From Dehalococcoidales bacterium (GTDB lineage Bacteria > Chloroflexota > Dehalococcoidia > Dehalococcoidales > UBA5760), in contig JAQUQE010000001.1 of NCBI GenBank assembly GCA_028716225.1, positions 219,407 to 283,406 on the forward strand: DNA of 64,000 nt, written 5' to 3'. The notes below the pieces were generated by a model that was not told the DNA's origin, made no database searches, and saw only the letters and a list, made by a program, of their open reading frames with translations. Shown here one piece after another: positions 44,983 through 52,966 of this stretch (positions within the stretch are counted from its first letter, which is position 1; every line of letters starts with the position of its first letter). Position numbers and translations under genes: made by a program.

Positions 44983-45476
44983 AGAAGATAGCCGGCCGCA
45001 TGATTATGGTGGTACTGGGCCTGATACTGGGCGGGCTGGCGTTCGTCTATTTCTCACCGGACTATGAGGTTTATGTGGTCAGGAGCGAGAGCATGACGCC
45101 GGCGATCAACATGGGGGACGTGATATTTACCGGACCGGTCGGCGGCCCGATCAAAGGGGCCGTAGGCCCCGGCACCGTGGTTACCTACCAGGGCGGGTCC
45201 GGTATGGTGACCCACCGGGTGGTATCGATTACCGGTAATGGCGTGATTACTCGGGGTGATGCCGTGGAGGAAGCCGACCCCAAGACGGTCGGCCTCGCCC
45301 AGATCAAGGGCGTCTATCTCTTCCGGATTCCCGGCTGGGGCTATGTCTGGAAGTACGCGCAGACCAGACAGGGCTGGATGCTGCTGGTGGTGCTGCCGGC
45401 CTCGATTATCATCGGGTGCCTGGCCCGGGAAATACAGAAGGAGTGGCGAAAGAGAGAGGGAACTTCCCTGCAGTGA
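44979..45476 (+). CDS. sipW: SipW-type signal peptidase I
   Basis: A 165-residue membrane protease with an N-terminal helix (MIMVVLGLILGGLAFVYF) and a C-terminal helix (WMLLVVLPASIIIGCLA). The nucleophile is in VVRSESMTPAINMGDVIF; the second box reads VTHRVVSI followed by VITRGDAVEEADP. Where most bacterial type I peptidases have a Lys, this one has His (THRVV), the ER/archaeal-like SipW class. In Bacillus SipW processes TasA and related matrix proteins. The three proteins with matching signal peptides encoded just downstream are its obvious substrates. Confidence 0.92.
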   Translation: MKKIAGRMIMVVLGLILGGLAFVYFSPDYEVYVVRSESMTPAINMGDVIFTGPVGGPIKGAVGPGTVVTYQGGSGMVTHRVVSITGNGVITRGDAVEEADPKTVGLAQIKGVYLFRIPGWGYVWKYAQTRQGWMLLVVLPASIIIGCLAREIQKEWRKREGTSLQ

Positions 45477-45652
45477 ACAAATACCTGCGCCCGCCACAGC
45501 CGGCGCTTTTTCCGGTCGATGGCTGTGGAACCGGATGAATAAGAAGATAAAAAAACAACGATAACGGAGGTAGCTCATATCAGTCAAGCCAGGATGTAAA
45601 AAGGGAACCCAAGGCAGATTCAAACACTAAATTCAAAACGGAGGAAAACAAA

Positions 45653-46387
45653 ATGAAAAGAAAGATTATCGGAATGGTTGCCGCCATCAGCGTGGTCGCG
45701 GTGCTGCTGGGCACCGGCACCTGGGCTTTCTTCAGCGACACCGAGACCAGCACTGGTAACGTATTCGAGGCCGGCACCATCGACCTGGCGATAGCCGTAG
45801 GGGAAGGGGCTAATGAGAACCCGTGGACCAGTACCATTGACGGATTGTGGGAGGACTACAAGCCCAACCAGACCGTTGCCGCCGCCCAGATAACCCTGGA
45901 GAACGTCGGCACCAACCCCATGGACGTCTGGATGAAGATTACCAAGGGCACCTGCACCGGCGGTGCGTCTGTTTATCCGCCAGCACCAGCCACACCGGTC
46001 GCCTCTTCTGAGCCGGAGTGGGTGGAAAGCGGCGATGCCAGCTATGCTGAGAAGTGCGACATTGACACCGTGATTCGCTACGAGCTTACCGTGGGTGGCA
46101 CACCTAAGATCACTTATGCTGATGACTACACCATCAGCGAAAACACCCCATTGGTAACAACTGGCATTGATACCTACTACATCTGGATTGGCAACATAGC
46201 AGCCGCTGGGACAATCACGGTAGACCAGAACTTCAAGATGGATAGCGGTACCACCAACTGGGCCCAGGGCGATACCATGCCCTTCACCATCGAGTTCTAC
46301 GCCCAGCAGAGTGAGGGTGATACCCAGCCGGTACCGCTCCCAGATGGAATGACTGAACTGGCCCTTTACGAAAGATCAACAACATAG
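45653..46387 (+). CDS. TasA/CalY-like protein with SipW-type signal peptide (1)
   Basis: A 244-residue secreted protein. The N-terminus has MKRKIIGMVAAISVVAVLLG and then GTWAFFSDTETSTGNVFEAG, the hallmark of SipW-cognate signal peptides. The mature part shows ITLENVGTNPMDVWMKI and, near the end, MPFTIEFYAQQSEGDTQP, as in TasA/camelysin proteins, which form biofilm fibres or act as proteases in Bacillus. No metalloprotease motif is seen, so a structural role is more likely. GGAGG precedes ATG 45653. The 176 bases upstream contain no gene. Confidence 0.87.
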   Translation: MKRKIIGMVAAISVVAVLLGTGTWAFFSDTETSTGNVFEAGTIDLAIAVGEGANENPWTSTIDGLWEDYKPNQTVAAAQITLENVGTNPMDVWMKITKGTCTGGASVYPPAPATPVASSEPEWVESGDASYAEKCDIDTVIRYELTVGGTPKITYADDYTISENTPLVTTGIDTYYIWIGNIAAAGTITVDQNFKMDSGTTNWAQGDTMPFTIEFYAQQSEGDTQPVPLPDGMTELALYERSTT

Positions 46388-46435
46388 CTGTAATTCAAGA
46401 ACAGGAAGTCAACCTGAAATGTTAGATCGTTTTTA

Positions 46436-46482
46436 GAGGCGGGACGGGCTGCCGGTGAAGCGCCGGCCGCTCATCTCGCCTC
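46436..46482 (+). promoter_or_regulatory. Nested hairpin between the two TasA-like genes
   Basis: An outer pair GAGGCGGG/CTCGCCTC (one mismatch) encloses an inner GCCGG/CCGGC stem. There is no T-run, so it is not a terminator; it may stabilise or separate the mRNA segments of the two genes, giving different amounts of each protein. Not folded by computation. Confidence 0.4.
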
Positions 46483-46535
46483 AGGTGGAGAGCCGACATG
46501 GTGAGTAGGAAAAGAAGCGGGCAGAGGTGCCATAG

Positions 46536-47204
46536 ATGAAGAAGTACTTGCTTCTGCTATCGTTAGCTGCTGTCCTCGTTGCGGGGGCGGCGGCCAGCGG
46601 CACCTTTGCCCTTTTCAGCGACACCGAGACGTCGGAGGGGAACGTGTTCACGGCGGGCACCATCGACCTGGCCGTGAACGAAGAGAACCCCTGGTCCAGT
46701 AAAATCGACGCCAACCTGAAGGACCTGGAGCCCGGTATGTACGATGATATTCCCGTGACACTCACCAATGTCAGTAGCAACCCCATGGACGTCTGGATGA
46801 GGGTTACCAACATCGAAACCGACGGCGGCCTGGCCACTTACCCTTCAGAAGACCCGGTGGCATCTTCACAGCCGGAGTATGAAGCTGAAGGCGGCCCCGG
46901 CAGTTGGGCGGCCATCGACGATATCGATTCCGTTATTTCGCTGGCGCTGGACCTGGGCAATCAGGTGACCGATTACGAAATTCTGTATATAGATTCAATA
47001 AAGGATAAATGGATTTACCTGGACAACCTGGGATCCCTGGGCTATCGGACAGGCAGCATCGGGTTTAAGCTCGATGCCGGTGCCGGCGACCAGTACCAGG
47101 GAGACACCATGACCTTCGACATCGAGTTCTTCGCCCAGCAGAGCGAGGGCGATACCCAGCCGGACCCGCCCGAACCAGAACTAAGCGGTTATGGGAGAAC
47201 ATAG
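46536..47204 (+). CDS. TasA/CalY-like protein with SipW-type signal peptide (2)
   Basis: A 222-residue paralogue of the protein at 45653. The signal part is MKKYLLLLSLAAVLVAGAAAS followed by GTFALFSDTETSEGNVFTAG. The mature part repeats the family features: DLEPGMYDDIPVTLTNVSSNPMDVWMRV and MTFDIEFFAQQSEGDTQP, the last nine residues being identical to those of its neighbour. Two such subunits fit a major and a minor fibre component, as with TasA and TapA or CalY in Bacillus (inference). AGAGGTG precedes the ATG. Confidence 0.87.
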   Translation: MKKYLLLLSLAAVLVAGAAASGTFALFSDTETSEGNVFTAGTIDLAVNEENPWSSKIDANLKDLEPGMYDDIPVTLTNVSSNPMDVWMRVTNIETDGGLATYPSEDPVASSQPEYEAEGGPGSWAAIDDIDSVISLALDLGNQVTDYEILYIDSIKDKWIYLDNLGSLGYRTGSIGFKLDAGAGDQYQGDTMTFDIEFFAQQSEGDTQPDPPEPELSGYGRT

Positions 47205-47250
47205 TTCATATCATGGTGAAGAGAAAACTAAAGGGAAGGAGCTACCGCAG

Positions 47251-49551
47251 GTGACCAGAAAATTGCTGCTGCTGTCACTGACCATCGCCATAACCGCGGG
47301 GATGCTGGCCAGCGGGACCTTCGCCCTTTTCCATAATACCGAGAAATCGACGGACAACCTGCTCACGGCCTGGATTGAGACCGTGAGTCACGATTACACA
47401 TGGACGGTGACCGACTGGTCGGATTTCTTCAGTGGTGCCGGCCAATACACCAGGGTGAACCTGGAATACCCGGAACAACCGGAGAACTATGACGCCTACG
47501 TTTATCTTACCGAAGACGTTGATTTCTATGCCTTCCGGGGTAACAATACTCCCGATTTCTGGCGTTACAACGAGAAAGAAGATATGTGGTACTCGGCAAC
47601 AGCCGCACCGGCTGCTATCGGCGCCGGCGGCTCGCTGTCCTATACCAAAGACCAGTATATCTACGGCATGCGTGGCAATAACACCACCGATTTCTGGCGC
47701 TACGATATCACTAACCATACCTGGGCAGTGATGGCCGCCACACCGGACGTGGTCAACGCCGGCGGGTACCTCCGCTACGGCGGCGACGGCAAGATCTATG
47801 CCTACCAGGGCGGTACGACCGCTTTCTGGGTGTACGATACCGATACCGACGCCTGGTCTACGCTGGCGCCAACTTCAGGCAGCACCGGGGCGGGCGCCAG
47901 CCTGGTCTGGACGGGGGGTAACGACATCTACGGAACACTGGGCGGCGGCAGCGCTAGCTTCTGGCGTTACAGCATATCGGGGAACTCCTGGACGGCGATG
48001 ACCGGTGATGATTATCCGACAGGAGGAATCGGAGCCGGCGCCGAGCTTTCTTATGTCAACGTGGAGTTCGTTGTCGCCGGCACTACCTATAGCTTCAACC
48101 ACATCTACGCGACACGGGGCGGCGGCAGCACCGACTTCTATCGTTACAGCCTGGACACCGGGACATGGGAGGTAAGGGACAGCACCCCGGCGGCTATTAC
48201 CAGCGGCGGCACTCTGCGCTGGGACGGCAAGGGATTCATGTTCGCTTTCCGGGGCGGTAACAGCGACGATGTCTGGCGCTACAACATACTGAGGGACGCC
48301 TGGCCCAGCGCCCTGGCGCCGACGGCCTACGATATCACCAACGGCGGGGCAATCTGCATCGACGGCAATGCGGAATATCTCTACGCCCTGCAGGGAGATA
48401 ACGATAAATTCTGGCGGTATCACATCCCTCTTGACTTCACCTGGGAGGAGATGGAATCCGCTCCGGGAACCGTCTCCAGCGGAGGGGCGCTGGCCTGCAC
48501 TGGAGCCTACATCTACGCCCTGCAGGGGAACAGCAGTACCGGCTTCTGGCAATACGATGTCGCGGCTAACTCATGGACGGCGATGGCCCCGACTCCCGCA
48601 AACGTAACCGCAGGTGGGGCGCTGGCCTGGGACGGCGGCAACTACCTCTACGCCTTCCAGGGCGGCAGCACCGCCTTCTGGTGCTATGACATATCGGGGA
48701 ACTCATGGACGACGATGACCAGCGCACCAGGCAGCATAGGCTACGGCGGGGCACTGGGCTACCGCAGCGAAAATAAGTCTGTTTACGCGCTGCGCGGCGG
48801 GAATACCACATATTTTTATCGCTTTGATACCACCACCGGTACCTGGATCAATATCTCGGCCATAGCACAGAAAACAAGGGTACCCGGAGCAGTGGGCGCC
48901 GGTGGAGCGCTGGCCTGCCCGCCCGGCAACTATCTCTACATCATGCGCGGCAACAATACCCAGAGCTTCTACCTCTTCGACATGAACGACTACGGCCCCG
49001 GTGAGGAAGGATGGTTTCATCCCGGATCGACCAATCTGGACGCCACTCCAGATAATGTGGGCACCGGCGGCGTCGGCGGCGGGGCCCTGGTCTTCGACGG
49101 ATTTTCCTTCATCTACGGCCTGCGCGGCACGAACAGCATGGACTTCTGGCGCTACAGCATACCCAACGATAGCTGGGAGACCACCGCAGAGGACCTGCCC
49201 GATTCTGCCGACGCCGGCGCCAAGATGGTGGGCTATGTCAAGGCCTACGCTACCGAAGGCTGGCGGCTTTCCGCCGTCTTCGACAGCGGCGCAAATGACA
49301 CCGACTGGCTGGTGCTGGAGTGGGACGAAACTCTACCGACCAATACCGATATTGACTTCGAGGTGCGTGCCTCCAATACCGAGTTCTACCTTAATGATAC
49401 TACGCCAGCCTGGATAGCGGTGGGCGGTAATTCTCCGGCCAATCTGTCGCTAACCGGCCGCTACGTGCAGTGGCGCGTCACCCTTAGCACCGGTAACATC
49501 ATGGTCACGCCGGAACTGTACGAGGTGAGAATGCTATATTCTACTCCCTAG
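47251..49551 (+). CDS. Large secreted repeat protein (propeller-like) with SipW-type signal peptide
   Basis: A 766-residue protein. The signal segment TRKLLLLSLTIAITAGMLAS then GTFALFHNTEKSTDN matches the SipW class. About 12 repeats of about 45 residues follow, each with the form IYALxGxxSTxFWRYDxxxNSWTxMxxxPxxVxxGGxL, which resembles kelch-type beta-propeller blades. The C-terminal 100 residues (WRLSAVFDSGANDTDWLVLEW to GRYVQWRVTLSTG) form a separate beta-sandwich-like domain. GTG 47251 is chosen for AAGGAG upstream and the clean signal peptide; ATG 47191 would overlap the previous gene. Probable role: adhesion or matrix scaffold. Confidence 0.8.
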   Translation: MTRKLLLLSLTIAITAGMLASGTFALFHNTEKSTDNLLTAWIETVSHDYTWTVTDWSDFFSGAGQYTRVNLEYPEQPENYDAYVYLTEDVDFYAFRGNNTPDFWRYNEKEDMWYSATAAPAAIGAGGSLSYTKDQYIYGMRGNNTTDFWRYDITNHTWAVMAATPDVVNAGGYLRYGGDGKIYAYQGGTTAFWVYDTDTDAWSTLAPTSGSTGAGASLVWTGGNDIYGTLGGGSASFWRYSISGNSWTAMTGDDYPTGGIGAGAELSYVNVEFVVAGTTYSFNHIYATRGGGSTDFYRYSLDTGTWEVRDSTPAAITSGGTLRWDGKGFMFAFRGGNSDDVWRYNILRDAWPSALAPTAYDITNGGAICIDGNAEYLYALQGDNDKFWRYHIPLDFTWEEMESAPGTVSSGGALACTGAYIYALQGNSSTGFWQYDVAANSWTAMAPTPANVTAGGALAWDGGNYLYAFQGGSTAFWCYDISGNSWTTMTSAPGSIGYGGALGYRSENKSVYALRGGNTTYFYRFDTTTGTWINISAIAQKTRVPGAVGAGGALACPPGNYLYIMRGNNTQSFYLFDMNDYGPGEEGWFHPGSTNLDATPDNVGTGGVGGGALVFDGFSFIYGLRGTNSMDFWRYSIPNDSWETTAEDLPDSADAGAKMVGYVKAYATEGWRLSAVFDSGANDTDWLVLEWDETLPTNTDIDFEVRASNTEFYLNDTTPAWIAVGGNSPANLSLTGRYVQWRVTLSTGNIMVTPELYEVRMLYSTP
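47521..49245 (+). repeat. About twelve ~45-residue tandem repeats inside the gene
   Basis: Each unit begins near (I/L)YA(L/F)xG and contains FW(R/C)YD, a conserved Trp 7-9 residues on, and a G(A/G)GGxL end. Spacing is regular except in units 4, 10 and 11, which carry insertions. Twelve blades would suit two six-bladed propellers; the number is counted by eye. Confidence 0.7.
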
Positions 49552-49574
49552 AGGGTGCAGAATACGGGACTTAA

Positions 49575-51176
49575 GTGATGATAAAGATGTTGAGACACAG
49601 GTTTAAGCCGGAGCAGCATCCGGCGGCGCTGAAACGGGTGCTGGCAGCGGTTCTGCTGGCGGGAATAGCCTGGGGAGGGCTGCTCCCGTCGGCGGCCTAC
49701 GCCCAGGACCCGGTTGAGCTCGAGCTGGGCGGCACCGGGGCAATCCCCTGGGCAATAACCGATGTTATGCCCTGCGACAGCGGCAGCCAGACCGTTACCC
49801 TGCACAACGCCGGCACCGCCGACGGCACGCTCTCTCTCTGGATAAGCGATATCTCCGACGAAGAGTACTCACAGCCGGAATCGGAGACCGGCGACACCGC
49901 GGAGCCGGGCGAACTGGGGCAAAACCTGCTCTTTGACCTGGCCGCTAGCAGCGGCCTGAGCACCAACATCACCATGCCGGCGACCATCTACGGCCTGCCC
50001 CAGAGCGCCGCCGACGCCAATTACGTCCGAATTGCACTGAACTCCGGCGCCACGGTTACCCTGGACTGGCAGTGGCAGCTGCCCTGCGGCACCGGCAACG
50101 ATGCCCAGGGGGACCGGCTGAGCTTCGCGATTAACTACTCTCTCGAAGAAATACCCGTTCCTGAGCCCAAGGCACCGAAAAAGTGGGGCACGTCCGATCA
50201 CGGCAACCTGGTCCTGGATATTTTCGGCAGGCTATATTCGGTGACCATCGACAGGTTCTACGGTACGGTATTCGGCTCATACCTCTTCTCCAGCGAAGAT
50301 AATACGATACTGCTGGGAATAGACCGTTTTACCTCAATACTCTGCGGCGACACCCCGGGCTACGGAAACATGGTGACCACGCTGGTGGTTAACATCGCCC
50401 AGGATCCCCCAGCGCCGGCACCCGGTATGGCGATAATAGGCCCGGTCTATAACATCACCGGATATACCGGCGGCCGACAGGGGTCACCCTGCCCGCAGGT
50501 AAACTTCAGCAAACCGGTCGTCCTCTCGCTGCAATACGACCCGGATAGCCTGCCCGACAACACCAGCGGCGTTTATCTCTGCTACTACGACGCAGCTAAC
50601 GGGGAATGGGTGGAACTGTCCCCCGCTGCCGGACCGGCTCAGCCGGGATTTGTCAGCGGCCTCCTGACCCACCTGACCTCTTTCGCGGTGGTCGCCCGTA
50701 CCGGCGAGGAGGCAGCACCGGAGCCACCATCACCGAACACGTCGTCACCGGTAGTACAGTACCCGGAACCGGCACCAACCCGTTTCACAGTCCGTGATTT
50801 GTCCGTGATTCCCAACCAGGAGTTCGTCCGTATCGGCTCCATCCCCCTGATGATCGAGACGGGTAAGAGCGCCACGGCAGTGGCCAGAGTAGCCAACGAC
50901 GGCAGACAGAGCGGCAGCTACGAAGCCGTCCTGAAGCTTAACGACATAGTGGAATTTGAGACTGCGGTCCGGTTGGAGCCCGGGCAGGTCCGGGAGGTTG
51001 TTTTCAACCTGTCGGGCGGCAGAGACGGCACCAACACCGTCCGGATAGAGAATCTAGAAAAGGAATTCACCGCGTCACGATGGTACAACTGGCCGGTAAT
51101 TGCCGGTATGGCTACCGCCCTGGTCTTCATTATACTGGGCATCTACCGCCTGGCTAAACGACGATCAAGACAGTAG
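49575..51176 (+). CDS. Membrane-anchored surface protein with TasA-like and CARDB-like domains
   Basis: A 533-residue protein: signal peptide (LAAVLLAGIAWGGLLPSAAYA), then a TasA-like beta domain (SQTVTLHNAGTADGTLSLWISDISDEE, GELGQNLLFDLA), a middle domain with YDPDSLPDNTSGVYLCYYDAANGEWVEL, a Pro-rich linker, a CARDB-like domain (GKSATAVARVANDGRQSGSYEAVLKLNDIVEFETAVRLEPGQ) and a final membrane helix (WPVIAGMATALVFIILGIYRL) with a basic tail. It probably anchors or assembles the secreted proteins encoded upstream. GTG 49575 directly precedes ATG 49578. Confidence 0.78.
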   Translation: MMIKMLRHRFKPEQHPAALKRVLAAVLLAGIAWGGLLPSAAYAQDPVELELGGTGAIPWAITDVMPCDSGSQTVTLHNAGTADGTLSLWISDISDEEYSQPESETGDTAEPGELGQNLLFDLAASSGLSTNITMPATIYGLPQSAADANYVRIALNSGATVTLDWQWQLPCGTGNDAQGDRLSFAINYSLEEIPVPEPKAPKKWGTSDHGNLVLDIFGRLYSVTIDRFYGTVFGSYLFSSEDNTILLGIDRFTSILCGDTPGYGNMVTTLVVNIAQDPPAPAPGMAIIGPVYNITGYTGGRQGSPCPQVNFSKPVVLSLQYDPDSLPDNTSGVYLCYYDAANGEWVELSPAAGPAQPGFVSGLLTHLTSFAVVARTGEEAAPEPPSPNTSSPVVQYPEPAPTRFTVRDLSVIPNQEFVRIGSIPLMIETGKSATAVARVANDGRQSGSYEAVLKLNDIVEFETAVRLEPGQVREVVFNLSGGRDGTNTVRIENLEKEFTASRWYNWPVIAGMATALVFIILGIYRLAKRRSRQ

Positions 51177-51224
51177 CATAATCAGGCTAACCTTCTTCAA
51201 AACAATTCAGTATCCTTAGATTAC

Positions 51225-51638
51225 CTAATCCTCGGGAATACCCAGCCCCCACCCGCAGACAGGGCAGTTGATACTCTTAATCAGATACCGGCTGGTCGGA
51301 CAGCCTTCATCCGTAGCTTCCTCGAACGCCAGTACTACCTCATCGATCCTCTTCCGGGTCAGGTGAACGAAGGTCCCGCAGCGAGGGCAGAGGACATACT
51401 TCTTCCTTCCTTTGATCAGAACGCCCGACTCCGGCACCGGCTCACGGGGCGACAGTAGCTTATTCAGCCGGTCGATCTCGCTTTCTATTTCGGACAGCCG
51501 CCCGCCCTTCCCAGGTACCTGGCCTTCAAGGATATCCTTTTTCATATCGTGCAGATGCTCCCAGCGCTCAATGATTGCCAGCCGCTCCCGCTCGGTCTTA
51601 TCCTCCAACCCCTCCGGGATGATATCTTCGTGCTCCAA
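51225..51638 (-). CDS. Zinc-ribbon protein, function unknown
   Basis: A 137-residue protein. The first 65 residues are charged and helical, possibly coiled (KTERERLAIIERWEHLHDMKKD, LSEIESEIDRLNKLL). The C-terminal half has two CxxC pairs, CPRC and CPVC, separated by about 42 residues, which would bind one zinc. No family is recognised. It lies downstream of serS on the same strand, separated by 56 bases. Confidence 0.7.
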   Translation of the reverse strand: MEHEDIIPEGLEDKTERERLAIIERWEHLHDMKKDILEGQVPGKGGRLSEIESEIDRLNKLLSPREPVPESGVLIKGRKKYVLCPRCGTFVHLTRKRIDEVVLAFEEATDEGCPTSRYLIKSINCPVCGWGLGIPED

Positions 51639-51694
51639 TTGCCACCTCCTGAATACAAAGGACTATCCGGCCAATCCGCCCGATAAAATTAAAG

Positions 51695-52933
51695 CTATTT
51701 AATCACCTCGGCACCGACATAAGGACGCAAAACCTCGGGAACGGTGATGGTGCCGTCGGCATTCTGGTAGTTTTCCATTACGGAGATAAGCACCCTGGGC
51801 AAAGCCAACCCCGAACCGTTCAGGGTATGCACGAACTGCGGTCTGGCATCAGGGGCAGAACGGTAGCGAATGTTGGTCCGCCGCGCCTGAAAATCACCGC
51901 AATTGGAGCAGGAGCTGACCTCCAGCCATTCGCCGCAGCCGGGTGCCCACATCTCGACATCATAGGACCTGGTAGAGGAAAATCCCAGATCGGCCGTGCA
52001 GAGCTCCACGATGCGGTAGGGCAGTCCCAGCTTCCGGCAGATATCCTCGGCGTTGCCGACCATCTTCTCCAGCTCATCGTTGGAGGTGGCGGGTTCGGTA
52101 AGCTTGTACATCTCCACCTTATCGAACTGGTGTCCCCGCTTGATACCACGGGTATCTTTGCCCGCCGACATCCTCTCCCGACGGAAACAGGCGGTATAGG
52201 CCACGTAGTAGAGGGGCAGCGTACCCGGCGTTATTATTTCGTCACGGTGCAGGTTGGTAATGGGCACCTCGGCGGTAGGGACAAACCAGAGGTCGTCTTC
52301 ATCATCGTGATACAGGTTGTCGGCGAATTTGGGCAGGTTGCCCGAGCCGAAGAGACACTGCTTCTTAACCATATAAGGCGGGTATACCTCCTGATAGCCG
52401 TGCTCCCTGGTGTGGATATCGAGCATAAAGGAGATCAGGGCTCTCTGCAGCCGGGCACCCATACCCTTAAGCACATAGAAACGGGTGCCGGACAGCTTAA
52501 CCCCCCACTCAAAGCTGATGATACCCAGCGATTCAGCCAGCTCCCAGTGCGGCTTGGGCGGAAAGGGAGTGTTCTTTATCTCTCCCCAGGAACGTATCAC
52601 GGCATTGTCTTCTTCGCTACTGCCTACCGGCACCGTTGCCTGGGGGACATTGGGCACCTGCAAAAGGAGTTCATTAAGCTGGCTGTCCAGGCTACGTACC
52701 TCCTCCTCCAGCCCCCTTATCCGGCCTCGCAGATCGCGTCCCTCGTCCGCCGAGGTCTGCTTCTTACGTGCCGAATCTTTCCTATCCCGTCTCAGTTCTT
52801 CCAGTTCTCCTACCTTCTTACGGCGCTCGGCATCGACCTCGAGGATTGCCTCCAGCGAAGTACTGTCCCGGCGGTGGGCAATCGCCTCCCTGATGAGGTC
52901 TGTATTCTCACGGATAAACTTTATGTCAAGCAT
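51695..52933 (-). CDS. serS: Seryl-tRNA synthetase
   Basis: Class II synthetase charging tRNA-Ser. The N-terminal helical arm spans about residues 25-100 (EVDAERRKKVGELEELRRDR). Motif 2 is FRRERMSAGKDTRGIKRGHQFDKVEMYKLT; motif 3 is NGSGLALPRVLISVMENYQ. Length 412 residues. It follows lysS by 33 bases. ATG 52933 is preceded by GGAAGGG. Confidence 0.97.
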   Translation of the reverse strand: MLDIKFIRENTDLIREAIAHRRDSTSLEAILEVDAERRKKVGELEELRRDRKDSARKKQTSADEGRDLRGRIRGLEEEVRSLDSQLNELLLQVPNVPQATVPVGSSEEDNAVIRSWGEIKNTPFPPKPHWELAESLGIISFEWGVKLSGTRFYVLKGMGARLQRALISFMLDIHTREHGYQEVYPPYMVKKQCLFGSGNLPKFADNLYHDDEDDLWFVPTAEVPITNLHRDEIITPGTLPLYYVAYTACFRRERMSAGKDTRGIKRGHQFDKVEMYKLTEPATSNDELEKMVGNAEDICRKLGLPYRIVELCTADLGFSSTRSYDVEMWAPGCGEWLEVSSCSNCGDFQARRTNIRYRSAPDARPQFVHTLNGSGLALPRVLISVMENYQNADGTITVPEVLRPYVGAEVIK

Positions 52934-52966
52934 ACCACTCCCCTTCCAGAGAGGCCTTTCCTCCCG

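Noticed and set aside
47875-48552. Minus-strand open frame of 225 codons inside the repeat protein
   Set aside because: It mirrors the GC-rich repeats of the plus-strand gene and has no independent support.
47521-49245. Possible CRISPR or satellite DNA
   Set aside because: The repeats are in frame, diverged and code for protein blades; there are no constant repeats with unique spacers.
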